In this document: positions 16,402 through 25,020 of the stretch, piece by piece | Layout: each line of letters begins with the position of its first letter | Position numbering within the stretch: position 1 is the first letter of the stretch | From: Bacteroidaceae bacterium | GTDB lineage: Bacteria > Bacteroidota > Bacteroidia > Bacteroidales > Bacteroidaceae | Length of the DNA: 64,000 nt | Assembly (NCBI GenBank): GCA_017535725.1 | Contig: JAFXTO010000006.1 | Coordinates: forward strand, 1 to 64,000 | Direction: 5' to 3' | Position numbers and translations under genes: made by a program | Notes under the pieces: model-generated | The model's input: the letters and a program-made list of their open reading frames with translations, nothing else | What the model was told of the DNA's origin: nothing | Database searches by the model: none

Positions 16402-16456
16402 GACCCAGAAGCATAAGTAGGAAAAAGCAATAACATTATTATAACTACAGAACATT

Positions 16457-17746
16457 ATGAGTCAAGAAAAGAAACAATGGGGAGCTATCATTGTGATGAT
16501 AGCACTCTTTGCTATGATTGCATTCGTGACGAACCTCTGTTCTCCGATGGGTGTAATCGTGAAGAACCAGTTCGGCACGACAAACTTCATGGCTATGATC
16601 GGCAACTACGGCAACTTCGGTGCCTACCTGCTCATGGGCTTCCCTGCTGGAATGATGATTCAGAAGTGGGGCTACAAGCGCACAGCTCTCATTGGCCTCC
16701 TCGTCGGTATCACAGGCATCCTCGTCCAATGGCTCTCCGGCTGGGGCGGCATGGCTGTGTATCTGGTCGGTGCCCTCATCTCCGGATGCTGCATGTGCAT
16801 TCTGAATACCGTTGTGAACCCGATGCTTAACCTGCTCGGTGGTGGCGGCAATAAGGGCAACCAGCTCATCCAGACAGGCGGTGTGTTCAATTCCACCGCT
16901 GCTGTGGCCGTGTACATCATCATGGGAGCCCTCATCGGCGATGCCGCCAAGGCAAAGATTTCTGATGCGACGCCCGCTCTGATGATTGCGCTTGCCATCT
17001 TCGTAATAGCCTTCATCGTAATCTTCTTCACCAAAATCGAAGAGCCTCAGCAGGCTTCTGCCGCCAAGAAGGACGAAAAGGATCCACACAGCGCATTCTC
17101 CTTCCGTCACTTCAACCTCGGTATTCTGGCCATCGGCCTCTACGGTGGCGTTGAAATGGGCATTCCCGGCTATATCCTCCAGTACCTGACCGCTGCTACC
17201 GATGCTGCTACGCCAGGTTTGGCTATGGACGCCGGTTATGTGGGAACCCTTGGCTCCATCTACTTCCTCTTCATGCTCATCGGTCGTTTCATTGGCGCCA
17301 GCGTTGGTGGCAAGGTCAGCACCAAGGCTATGATGACTTTCGTCAGCTCAACAGCCATCATCCTTATTCTACTTGGTATTTATCTGCCGACTTCAACCAC
17401 CGTCAGCGTTCCCGGTATCGATTACACGAATATGGCTATTCTGTGGGGCGACGTTCCCGTAGGCATCTTCTGCTTCCTGCTCGTAGGTCTTTGCGCCAGC
17501 GTTATGTGGGGCGGCATCTTCAACCTCGCCACCGAGGGCCTTGGCAAGTACACCGCCATCGCTTCTGGTGCTTTCATGACGATGGTTGTCGGCTTTGCCA
17601 TCATGGTGGGCATTCAGGGTCTCGTCGCCGACTGGACGGGCAACTACCTCACTAGTTTCTGGGTTCCCCTGCTCTGCGCAGCCTACATCCTTTACTACGC
17701 ACTCATCGGTTCCAAGAACGTGAACACCGACATTCCCGTAGATTAA
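16457..17746 (+). CDS. MFS sugar transporter (FHS/fucose-glucose/galactose type)
   Basis: This 429-residue protein has 12 predicted transmembrane segments and a central cytosolic loop (SAAKKDEKDPHSAF). The region NTVVNPMLNLLGGG near residue 118 is the N-x-x-x-N-P motif of the FucP/GluP-type facilitators, and GIFNLATEGLGKYTA near 355 is its C-terminal counterpart. Its place between galM (55 bp upstream) and galK strongly suggests proton-coupled galactose or glucose import across the inner membrane. Confidence 0.87.
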   Translation: MSQEKKQWGAIIVMIALFAMIAFVTNLCSPMGVIVKNQFGTTNFMAMIGNYGNFGAYLLMGFPAGMMIQKWGYKRTALIGLLVGITGILVQWLSGWGGMAVYLVGALISGCCMCILNTVVNPMLNLLGGGGNKGNQLIQTGGVFNSTAAVAVYIIMGALIGDAAKAKISDATPALMIALAIFVIAFIVIFFTKIEEPQQASAAKKDEKDPHSAFSFRHFNLGILAIGLYGGVEMGIPGYILQYLTAATDAATPGLAMDAGYVGTLGSIYFLFMLIGRFIGASVGGKVSTKAMMTFVSSTAIILILLGIYLPTSTTVSVPGIDYTNMAILWGDVPVGIFCFLLVGLCASVMWGGIFNLATEGLGKYTAIASGAFMTMVVGFAIMVGIQGLVADWTGNYLTSFWVPLLCAAYILYYALIGSKNVNTDIPVD

Positions 17747-17778
17747 TTCACTAATAAATCATCCATAAATTAACCCAG

Positions 17779-17826
17779 ACCCAAACCCCCGTTTGGTCCT
17801 CCCTGTCAGGGAGTTAGAGGGGGGCA
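17779..17826 (+). repeat. GC-rich dispersed palindrome between transporter and galK
   Basis: Divergent copy of the element: AACCCCCGTTTGG, then CCTCCCTGTCAGGGAG and TTAGAGGGGGGC. It ends 11 bp before the galK ATG at 17837 and therefore lies in the galK translation initiation region of the transcript. Confidence 0.6.
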
Positions 17827-17836
17827 ATAAACAACT

Positions 17837-18997
17837 ATGAAATTGACTATTGACGACGTTCGCAGCCGCTTCATCAAGCACTTCGATGGCAGCACAGGAA
17901 ATGTCTACGCAGCCCCCGGCCGCATCAATCTCATCGGCGAACACACCGACTACAACAACGGTTTCGTGTTCCCCGGTGCTGTGGAACAGGGTATGATCGC
18001 AGAAATCAAGCCCAACGGCACCCGCAACGTTGACGCCTATAGCATCGACCTGAAGGATCGCGTACAGTTCTCCCTTGACGACGAGCAGGGCCCCAAGGCC
18101 ACTTGGGCACGCTATATCTTCGGCGTTTGCCGCGAGATGATGGCTCTCGGCGTTCCCGTCGAAGGCTTCAACACCGCCTTCGCTGGTGATGTGCCCCTTG
18201 GTGCCGGTATGAGCTCCAGCGCCGCCCTCGAGAGCTGCTTCGCATTCGGTCTCAACGACCTCTTCGGCGACAACAAGATTGAGCGCCTCGAACTCGCTAA
18301 GGTCGGACAGCGCACCGAGCACAAGTACATCGGCGTGAACTGCGGTATCATGGACCAGGCTATCTCCTGCCTCGGCAAGGCCGGAAACCTCATGCGTATG
18401 GACTGCCGCAGCGGTGAAGTTGCCTACTTCCCCTGGAACCCGAAGGGCTATAAGCTCGTACTCGTCAACAGCAACGTCAAACACGCCCTCGTCGGATCGC
18501 CCTACAACGACCGTCGTCTCTCCTGCGAGCGCGCTGCTGCCGCCATCCACGAACTCCATCCCGAAGTTGAGAGCCTCCGCGATGCCAGCTACGAACAGCT
18601 CGATGAAGTCAAGGCAAAGATCAGCGAAGAGGACTACAAGCGCGCACGCTATGTCATTGGCGAGCGCGAGCGCGTCCTGAAGGTCTGCGACGCCCTCGAA
18701 GCTGGCGACTACGAGACCGTAGGTCAGATGATGTATGAGACCCACTACGGCCTGAGCAAGGAGTACGAAGTCAGCTGCGAAGAGCTGGACTTCCTCAACG
18801 AGGTAGCCAAGGAGCAGGGTGTTACCGGTTCCCGTATCATGGGCGGTGGCTTCGGCGGCTGCACCATCAACCTCGTCGATGAGCACTACTACGACAGCTT
18901 CGTCAAGGCCGTCAAGGAGCAGTTCAAGGCCAAGTTCGGCAAGGATCCCGTTATCATCGACGTTGTCATCGGCGATGGTGCACGCAGACTCTGCTAA
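17837..18997 (+). CDS. galK: Galactokinase
   Basis: Galactokinase phosphorylates alpha-D-galactose at C1, the first committed Leloir step. This 386-residue GHMP kinase has the substrate motif GRINLIGEHTDYNNGFVFP near residue 29, the ATP-binding motif PLGAGMSSSAALE near residue 122, and MGGGFGGCTINLV near residue 336. It is the last gene of the operon; a strong terminator follows. galT and galE are not present here, so UDP-galactose conversion must be encoded elsewhere. Confidence 0.96.
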   Translation: MKLTIDDVRSRFIKHFDGSTGNVYAAPGRINLIGEHTDYNNGFVFPGAVEQGMIAEIKPNGTRNVDAYSIDLKDRVQFSLDDEQGPKATWARYIFGVCREMMALGVPVEGFNTAFAGDVPLGAGMSSSAALESCFAFGLNDLFGDNKIERLELAKVGQRTEHKYIGVNCGIMDQAISCLGKAGNLMRMDCRSGEVAYFPWNPKGYKLVLVNSNVKHALVGSPYNDRRLSCERAAAAIHELHPEVESLRDASYEQLDEVKAKISEEDYKRARYVIGERERVLKVCDALEAGDYETVGQMMYETHYGLSKEYEVSCEELDFLNEVAKEQGVTGSRIMGGGFGGCTINLVDEHYYDSFVKAVKEQFKAKFGKDPVIIDVVIGDGARRLC

Positions 18998-19039
18998 GCG
19001 CCTCCTTCCGTCAACAGCAATAGTTGAATAACCGCCAAG

Positions 19040-19070
19040 GCCCCGCCTCTTCTGTATGACGAGGCGGGGC
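19040..19070 (+). terminator. Terminator of the galactose operon
   Basis: Perfect 10-bp stem GCCCCGCCTC/GAGGCGGGGC with an 11-nt loop, followed by TCAGTTTT. Confidence 0.85.
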
Positions 19071-19098
19071 TCAGTTTTCAAACCCGCACACCCGACAC

Positions 19099-19566
19099 AT
19101 GAAGCCCGCTTGGATTACAATCGACAAAAGGACGATGGGACGACTGATACCGGCCGGCCTCATGCTGCTTATCGGCGGAAGTATCTATCTGCTGATGCGC
19201 TCGCCGATACTGGTACTTCATGAGTGGGTGCGCAGAGTAGGACTGGGTACAACAATGGACACGAGCCGACACCTCGTAGAGCATATCCACCTGCCTGCAT
19301 GGGTCGTTTACTGCCTTCCGGGGGCGCTGTGGGCAGCTGCCTACATCCTGCTCATTGACCTCATCCTCGCTCAAAGTCATGCTGCCCGCCGCTTCCTCGT
19401 GGCCGCATTCATCCCTCTCTTAGGCATCAGTTCCGAGGCGATGCAATATGCAGGCCTGTTACCTGGTACCTTCGATGCACTCGACCTGACAGCCTACGCC
19501 CTACCCCTGCTGGCTTACGCCCTATGGACTATCTACTTCCCTATACCTCAACCCATTAACACCTAA
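19099..19566 (+). CDS. Small integral membrane protein, VanZ-like
   Basis: This 155-residue protein has four hydrophobic segments. The stretch GISSEAMQY followed by GTFDALDLTAYALPLL recalls the VanZ motif (S-E-x-x-Q ... F-D-x-x-D-x-x-x-Y). VanZ proteins are associated with glycopeptide tolerance, but most homologues have no known function. The ATG at 19099 lies 28 bp after the galactose terminator. The AAA ATPase gene begins 4 bp after its stop, so the two are probably co-translated. Confidence 0.55.
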   Translation: MKPAWITIDKRTMGRLIPAGLMLLIGGSIYLLMRSPILVLHEWVRRVGLGTTMDTSRHLVEHIHLPAWVVYCLPGALWAAAYILLIDLILAQSHAARRFLVAAFIPLLGISSEAMQYAGLLPGTFDALDLTAYALPLLAYALWTIYFPIPQPINT

Positions 19567-19570
19567 ACAA

Positions 19571-20614
19571 ATGCAGTTTACCAGCAAACAAATCGTAATC
19601 ATCATCGTCGCATTGGCTTTCATCGTCATGGGACTTGCAACTATTGTCGCCCTCGTCACCGACACCTCCACAGATTCCTCAGAGACCACGGAAGCAGAGA
19701 AAGGCAAATACGCTGATGGAGACCAGCCCTTAGACTACAGCAACTCTGATGACAGCGTGGTCGTGCGCCAAGCCCTGCAGGGAGACCCTTATCAGGAACT
19801 CGACGAGCTCATAGGACTCAACGATGTGAAAGCAGAGGTTCATTCGCTGTCCAACTTCGTGAAATTGCAACAGCAGCGCCAGGAAAAGGGACTGAAAACG
19901 CCCAAAATGTCCTACCACCTTGTCTTCACAGGAAGTCCAGGAACAGGTAAGACCACCGTGGCCCGCATTGTGGCTCGCATGTACAAGGACCTGGGCATCC
20001 TCAAGTCCGGACACACCGTGGAGACCGACCGCTCGGGGCTGGTGGGAGAGTACTTGGGGCAGACTGCCGTGAAGACCAACGCCATCGTTGACTCCGCCCT
20101 CAACGGAGTCCTCTTCATCGACGAAGCCTACGCCCTCGTGCCCGAAAGTGGAGGTCGCGACTACGGCGAGGAGGCCATTTCCACACTCCTCAAACGCATG
20201 GAAGACGACCGCGACCGCCTTGTGGTCATCATCGCTGGCTACACCAACGAGATGAAACGCTTCATCGATGCTAACCCAGGCCTGCAGTCGCGCTTCAACC
20301 GTTATATCAACTTCCCCGACTACACCGCTGAGGAGCTGGCGCAAATCTTCCACCTCTACATGAAGAAGAATGAGTACACCCTCTCACCTGCCGGCGAGGA
20401 AATGCTGAACGAGCGACTGAACTATACCGTGGACCACAAGACGCGTAACTTCGGCAACGCCCGTTACGTCCGCAACGTCTTCGAGAAATCAATACAGAAC
20501 CAAGCTGACCGCCTGGCCGGACAAAAGGGACTCAAGACAGAACAACTCATGCAGCTCAACGAAAACGACCTGCAAAAGGCCTTCGACGAGACCAAGACAA
20601 CAATGGATCCTTAA
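19571..20614 (+). CDS. Membrane-anchored CbxX/SpoVK-type AAA ATPase
   Basis: This 347-residue protein has an N-terminal transmembrane helix at about 7-29, an acidic linker (about 30-70), then an AAA module of the CbxX/CfxQ/SpoVK clade. It has Walker A GSPGTGKTTV near residue 120, Walker B GVLFIDEAYAL near 178, the sensor block VVIIAGYTNEM near 218, the R-F-N-R arginine finger near 240, and RNFGNARYVRN in the C-terminal lid. Such ATPases remodel protein complexes (CbxX is a Rubisco activase). The membrane anchor is uncommon for this clade. Its partner is unknown; the adjacent VanZ-like membrane protein is the first candidate. Confidence 0.85.
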   Translation: MQFTSKQIVIIIVALAFIVMGLATIVALVTDTSTDSSETTEAEKGKYADGDQPLDYSNSDDSVVVRQALQGDPYQELDELIGLNDVKAEVHSLSNFVKLQQQRQEKGLKTPKMSYHLVFTGSPGTGKTTVARIVARMYKDLGILKSGHTVETDRSGLVGEYLGQTAVKTNAIVDSALNGVLFIDEAYALVPESGGRDYGEEAISTLLKRMEDDRDRLVVIIAGYTNEMKRFIDANPGLQSRFNRYINFPDYTAEELAQIFHLYMKKNEYTLSPAGEEMLNERLNYTVDHKTRNFGNARYVRNVFEKSIQNQADRLAGQKGLKTEQLMQLNENDLQKAFDETKTTMDP

Positions 20615-20740
20615 ACTCGTACGTACGAAAACTCAAACACGTATATACGAAAATGCTAACTCGTATATACGAAAACACAAACTCGTCCATACGAAAATAC
20701 AAACACGTCCGTACGAAAACGCGAATTCGTACGGACGTGA
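20614..20740. repeat. 22-bp tandem array A, palindromic CGTATATACG core
   Basis: Five to six 22-bp units of the form AACACGT-ATATACGAAAACACA. Each has a palindrome-like core (CGTACGTACG, CGTATATACG, CGTCCATACG, CGTCCGTACG). The array starts at the stop codon of the AAA ATPase and lies between it and the convergent panD gene. The same unit recurs at 37510-37617. Confidence 0.85.
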
Positions 20741-20840
20741 TTTCATTTATGTTCTTGCGTGTCTGCCTATACTCTTAAGCGCAACAGCAATACCCTTAAG
20801 CGTAACAAACAAAAATAAAAGAGGCATGCCTTTTTGAGCG

Positions 20841-21185
20841 TCAGAGTCTGTTCTCCGCAGTGGGGAAAATAATACGGGGCTGGAATGCCTTGGCCTCCTC
20901 AAGGTCGAGATGAGCGTAGGCCATGATGATGACGACATCGCCCACCTGAACCTTGCGCGCTGCAGCACCATTGAGGCAGATGCATCCGCTGTCACGAGGA
21001 CCTTTGATAATATAGGTGTCGAATCGTTCGCCATTCATATTATTAACAATGTACACGCGCTCGCCCGCGATGAGAGCAGCAGCCTCCATGAGGGCCTCAT
21101 CAATGGTGATGCTTCCCATATAGTGGAGGTTGGCCTCGGTGACGATTGCGCAATGTATCTTGGATTTCAGGACTTCTACCAACAT
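20841..21185 (-). CDS. panD: Aspartate 1-decarboxylase
   Basis: This 114-residue pyruvoyl enzyme makes beta-alanine from aspartate. The self-cleavage site Gly24-Ser25 is visible in [10 protein letters not shown], and [20 protein letters not shown] matches the family core. It follows panC by 25 bp on the same strand, so the pair makes beta-alanine and then joins it to pantoate. Confidence 0.96.
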   Translation of the reverse strand: MLVEVLKSKIHCAIVTEANLHYMGSITIDEALMEAAALIAGERVYIVNNMNGERFDTYIIKGPRDSGCICLNGAAARKVQVGDVVIIMAYAHLDLEEAKAFQPRIIFPTAENRL

Positions 21186-21210
21186 AGCGATCGGTTTGTT
21201 CGTTCAAGAC

Positions 21211-22059
21211 TTACTTATATCGGATGTGGTCAATTAGTCGAATAGGCTTCTGACCGCAGTATACCGTGATGCAGCCAACGATACTCTCTGATTCATCCCA
21301 TGAATGAACATCAGCCAGGGTGATGCCATCGACAATGCTGTAGTATTCCACTTCCAACCCCTCGATAGCGTTGATATCGTTGATAACCTGCTCGCGCACG
21401 GCCTCGACACCGCGTTCTGCAGCCCAAGTCTTGCTCTCGCGAAGAATGCGATAGATGTAGGCGGCTGTCAGACGCTCGGCATCGGTCAACAGCGTGTTGC
21501 GGCTGGACATAGCCAGTCCGGAGGCCTCGCGCACCACGGGGCAGGGCACAATCTCTAAATGGAAGCCCAGGTCGGCCACCATGCGGCGGATGACAGCAAT
21601 CTGCTGGAAATCCTTCTCGCCGAAGTAGCCGCGGTCGGGTTCCACGTAGGAGAACAGTTTAGACACAATCTGGCACACGCCATTGAAATGACCAGGACGG
21701 TGGGCGCCTTCCATGACGCTGTCTGTGGGAGGATAGGAGAACACGCGCGTGTCCGGCTCTGGATAGATTTCCTTCACGGTTGGAGCAAACACGAAGGTGG
21801 CTCCGCAGGATTCCAGCAGGGCACAATCCGCTTCCAGCGTGCGAGGATAGCGCTCGAGATCTCGCTTGTCGTTGAACTGAGTGGGGTTTAGAAAAATACT
21901 GACAACTGTCACCCCGTTTTCTTCCACGCTGCGACGTACCAGCGATGCATGACCTTCGTGCAAGGCACCCATCGTGGGCACCAGACCGATGGTCTTTCCC
22001 TGCCCACGGACTGCCGAGAGTTCATCGCGCAGGGCTTGAATGGTGTTTATGACTTTCAT
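21211..22059 (-). CDS. panC: Pantothenate synthetase (pantoate-beta-alanine ligase)
   Basis: This 282-residue enzyme joins pantoate and beta-alanine using ATP. Motifs are VPTMGALHEGHASLV (HIGH-type), FLNPTQFN, RPGHFNGVCQIVSKLF, DRGYFGEKDFQQ and GLAMSSRN (KMSKS-like). It is the first gene of panC-panD; a divergent promoter region separates it from the GT5 gene. Confidence 0.96.
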   Translation of the reverse strand: MKVINTIQALRDELSAVRGQGKTIGLVPTMGALHEGHASLVRRSVEENGVTVVSIFLNPTQFNDKRDLERYPRTLEADCALLESCGATFVFAPTVKEIYPEPDTRVFSYPPTDSVMEGAHRPGHFNGVCQIVSKLFSYVEPDRGYFGEKDFQQIAVIRRMVADLGFHLEIVPCPVVREASGLAMSSRNTLLTDAERLTAAYIYRILRESKTWAAERGVEAVREQVINDINAIEGLEVEYYSIVDGITLADVHSWDESESIVGCITVYCGQKPIRLIDHIRYK

Positions 22060-22108
22060 TCTATGTATGGATAGCTCTTTGAATGGTTAAAGTGCTCCTA
22101 ATTGGCCG

Positions 22109-22116
22109 CAAAATAA
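22109..22116 (-). promoter_or_regulatory. Possible -7 box for panC-panD
   Basis: Minus-strand TTATTTTG followed by CGGCC, about 50 bp upstream of panC. It has one mismatch to TAnnTTTG and the -33 element is not well placed. Confidence 0.35.
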
Positions 22117-22198
22117 CACATAATTTAGCAAACAAAGAAGAGAAAATGCAAATAATTCGCAAAAAAACCTACTTTTGATGACTTTCTTCACTTCTGGA

Positions 22199-22231
22199 TT
22201 GCATTTCTACGGGATTTTTTATATATCTTTG
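22199..22231 (+). promoter_or_regulatory. Promoter of the GT5-DUF4270 genes
   Basis: TTG at 22199-22201, a 22-bp spacer, then TATCTTTG at 22224-22231, 29 bp before the ATG at 22260. Confidence 0.6.
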
Positions 22232-22259
22232 CATTGAAATTACAACATTCAGCACTCTC

Positions 22260-23108
22260 ATGAAGACGAAGAAAGTCCTTTTTATCACCCAAGAGATTTT
22301 TCCCTACATCGACGAAGCAGAGATGTCGCTGCTCGGACGAAGGGTTCCACAGTTCGTCCAGGAGAAGGGACGCGAGATTCGCACCTTCATGCCCAAATGG
22401 GGAAACATCAACGAACGGCGCAGTCAGCTCCATGAAGTAATCCGACTTTCGGGCATGAATCTCATCATCGATGGGACAGACCATCTACTCATCCTGAAAG
22501 TGGCTTCCATCCCCTCTGCCCGCATGCAGGTTTACTTCATCGACAACGACGATTATTTCATGAAACGGTTGCAGAGGGACGACGAAGACGGAAATGAATA
22601 TACCGACAACGGCGAGCGGGCCATCTTTTATGCCCGCGGAGTGCTTGAGACGGTGAAGAAGCTGCGCTGGGTGCCCGATATCATCCATTGTCAAGGTTGG
22701 ATTTCCACCATAGCACCGCTGTTCGTCAAGACCTGCTACCACGAGGAGCCCTCCTTCCGCGACAGCAGAATCATCTTCACTCCCGGAGGTGAGGAACTCA
22801 AGCTACTCACCACAGACCAGTTCCAGGCCAATATCGTCTTCAAGAACATGACGGGCGACGAACTCAAGGATTACCCCAGGAACCTCTCCATGCGAGACCT
22901 GTACCACCTGGCGCTGGATTATTCTGACGGCCTCATGTTTACTCCCGGCACCTACGACGAGGAACTAAAGCAATACGCCGAGCAGAAAGGATTGCCCGTG
23001 CTGGGGCCTGTGGACGTAGCAGACCGCAACAACGGGACGGAAGTCGTGGAGTTCTTCGATTCCGTGTGGAGCGAAGGAAAGGTGGAAGAACCGCCCAAGG
23101 ACTTCTGA
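22260..23108 (+). CDS. Stand-alone glycogen/starch synthase catalytic (GT5 N-terminal) domain protein
   Basis: This 282-residue protein begins KKVLFITQEIFPYI, the start of GT5 starch synthases, with the ADP-glucose-site lysine context altered. It continues with MPKWGNINERRSQLHEVIRL, GERAIFYARGVLETVKK and DIIHCQGWISTIAPLFVK, the conserved D-x-x-H-x-x-x-W block. It ends after the first Rossmann domain; the C-terminal GT-B half (~200 residues) of a true glycogen synthase is absent. It is therefore probably not a complete glycosyltransferase. Bacteroidetes commonly carry this short form next to panC and a DUF4270 gene; the role is unknown to me. Confidence 0.75.
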   Translation: MKTKKVLFITQEIFPYIDEAEMSLLGRRVPQFVQEKGREIRTFMPKWGNINERRSQLHEVIRLSGMNLIIDGTDHLLILKVASIPSARMQVYFIDNDDYFMKRLQRDDEDGNEYTDNGERAIFYARGVLETVKKLRWVPDIIHCQGWISTIAPLFVKTCYHEEPSFRDSRIIFTPGGEELKLLTTDQFQANIVFKNMTGDELKDYPRNLSMRDLYHLALDYSDGLMFTPGTYDEELKQYAEQKGLPVLGPVDVADRNNGTEVVEFFDSVWSEGKVEEPPKDF

Positions 23109-23136
23109 AGCAAGACTCCCCCACTCCATTTCCACA

Positions 23137-23334
23137 AGCTCAAGGAGCCAGCTGAATAAGTCCAAGGAGCCAGCTGAATAAGCTCAAGAAGCCAGCTGAA
23201 TAAGCCCAAGGAGCCAGCTGAATAAGCCCAGGGAGCCAGCTGAATAAGCCCAGGGAGCCAGCTGAATAAGCCCAAGAAGCCAGCTGAATAAGCTCAAGGA
23301 GCCAGCTGAATAAGCCCAAGGAGCCAGCTGAATT
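23137..23334. repeat. 22-bp tandem array with CAGCTG core, nine copies
   Basis: GCCAGCTGAAT recurs at 23147, 23169, 23191, 23213, 23235, 23257, 23279, 23301 and 23323, an exact 22-bp period. The linker varies only between AAGCCCAAGGA, AAGCTCAAGGA, AAGCCCAGGGA and close forms. Each unit contains the palindrome CAGCTG. The array fills the gap between the GT5 and DUF4270 genes. Confidence 0.92.
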
Positions 23335-23380
23335 ATGGATAGCATTTTCAAGATAACAGTATACGTACAGACAAAACCAA

Positions 23381-24808
23381 ATGAATTACAAAACAGCCTT
23401 CATGGCTTGCACCATGATCGCCGCCCTGACAGCGGGCTGCGATGAAGATACAGGCTCACTCGGTATCACGGACAACGCCGACCTCATCACCTCATCAGAA
23501 GAAGCATTCACAGTAAAGTCCGCATCCGTCCTCCTCGGCTCCGTGGTCGCCAACAGCTCCAAGAGCTATCTCGGAGAAGTCTATGACCCAGAGACCCAGA
23601 CTGCAATCCGAGCAGAATTCCTCTCTCAATTCTACTCCCTTGAGAACTACAAATTGCCCGCCGACTCCTTGATTATCAAGTGCGAGGACGGGACCATACA
23701 AGCCGACTCCGCAGAAGTACGAATCTACTACACCAACTACTACGGAACCGCCACCAATCCCATGAAGATTCAGGTCTACGAACTCGATTCGGAGAACATC
23801 CTACGCGAAGACCAGACCTACTACTCCGACATTGACATCGAGTCATACCTGCCACAGGGCGCGACGCCTTTGGCAACGAAGACCTTCACCCCCTCGGACT
23901 ACACCCTGCCGGAGGACAAGCGCCTAAGCACCTCCTACTACGCTAACGTGCGCGTACGCCTGCCCAAAGCCTTTGGTACACGCATTCTACGTGCAGCCAA
24001 CGAGCACCCTGAGTGGTTCGCCAGCAGCTGGACCTTCATCCACAACGTCTGCCCAGGCCTTTACTTCAAGCTCCAGAGCGGCACGGGAACTATGTTGGAA
24101 ATGGATGTGGCAGCCCTGAACGTGTACTTCCGATACAAAGATGCCAAGATTGATTCCATCTACGATGCCATAGCACGCTTCACCGCAACACCAGAGGTTA
24201 TCCAGAGCACTCGCATCGCCAACAGCGACCTCACCCCGCTGCTCGACCCCTCCCTGCCCTACACCTATCTCAAGACGCCTGCGGGAATTGCCACAGAACT
24301 GACGCTGCCCGTGGACGAAATCTATTCCAACCACGCCAACGACTCCATCAACCGAGCTTCCCTCATACTCACGCGGATGAACAGCAGCTCGCAGGATGCA
24401 TCGTTTCTCCCGATGCCACAGACCCTGTTGCTGGTGCGCAAGCAGGAAGTACAATCGTTCTTCAGTAACCGGCAGGTAGCAGACGATGCGACAAGCTTCA
24501 CCACATCCTTCGACGCAAACCACAACACGTACACGTACAACAACCTGTCATACCTCATCTCGTTACTCCATCGCGAGAAACTCAACGGCATGAAATCCAA
24601 GAGTATGACTTCCGAAGAATGGAATGCGGCCAATCCCGACTGGAACAAAGTGATCGTAACACCCGTGGTCGTCACGACCAACACCACCTCCTCCGGAACT
24701 ACCAATCAGACCAGCGTCACCCACGACTTCTCCCTCACCAGCACCCGCCTCGTAGGTGCTTCACAACCGCTGACCATGCAGGTTATCTACAGCAGCTACA
24801 AGAGATAA
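23381..24808 (+). CDS. DUF4270 family outer-membrane-associated lipoprotein
   Basis: This 475-residue protein has a lipoprotein signal (MACTMIAALTAGC; lipid-anchor Cys at about residue 20) followed by D-E-D-T-G-S-L-G, as in DUF4270 proteins. The remainder is rich in Ser, Thr and beta-strand patterns with no catalytic motif visible. DUF4270 members are Bacteroidetes surface or periplasmic lipoproteins of unknown function, regularly found downstream of the GT5-domain protein, as here. The 272-bp gap to the upstream gene is mostly the 22-bp repeat array, so an independent promoter is possible. Confidence 0.8.
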   Translation: MNYKTAFMACTMIAALTAGCDEDTGSLGITDNADLITSSEEAFTVKSASVLLGSVVANSSKSYLGEVYDPETQTAIRAEFLSQFYSLENYKLPADSLIIKCEDGTIQADSAEVRIYYTNYYGTATNPMKIQVYELDSENILREDQTYYSDIDIESYLPQGATPLATKTFTPSDYTLPEDKRLSTSYYANVRVRLPKAFGTRILRAANEHPEWFASSWTFIHNVCPGLYFKLQSGTGTMLEMDVAALNVYFRYKDAKIDSIYDAIARFTATPEVIQSTRIANSDLTPLLDPSLPYTYLKTPAGIATELTLPVDEIYSNHANDSINRASLILTRMNSSSQDASFLPMPQTLLLVRKQEVQSFFSNRQVADDATSFTTSFDANHNTYTYNNLSYLISLLHREKLNGMKSKSMTSEEWNAANPDWNKVIVTPVVVTTNTTSSGTTNQTSVTHDFSLTSTRLVGASQPLTMQVIYSSYKR

Positions 24809-24833
24809 AGCTGGAAGGTATATAAAAAGAAGC

Positions 24834-24884
24834 AGGTGTACAAGATTCGGTTATGAGTACCAATCTGTGTACACCTACTTTTTT
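24834..24884. terminator. Terminator after the DUF4270 gene
   Basis: AGGTGTACA (24834-24842) pairs with TGTACACCT (24868-24876), extended by AGATT/AATCT, and a T-rich tract follows. Confidence 0.8.
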
Positions 24885-24892
24885 TATTAATT

Positions 24893-24991
24893 TTAGGTAC
24901 GTGCTATTATTTTTGGAGGAACGCGCTATTGTTATAAGAACGTCCTATTATTAAATAGGTACGCGCCAATATTAAATAGGTACACGCGCGA
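24893..24991. repeat. Degenerate ~21-bp tandem array C
   Basis: Four to five units of the form GGTACGCGCTATTATTAAATA, spacing about 20-23 bp and quite diverged. It lies between the convergent DUF4270 and mscL genes. Confidence 0.55.
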
Positions 24992-25020
24992 GCCCGTGCG
25001 CGTAGTGAAAGGCGGTGGAA

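Noticed and set aside
17759..19081. 440-residue minus-strand frame opposite galK
   Set aside because: galK on the plus strand has all galactokinase motifs; the antisense frame is a by-product of strong codon bias.
23137..23334. CRISPR array
   Set aside because: Units are head-to-tail with no unique spacers, and no cas genes are nearby; the same holds for the other arrays.
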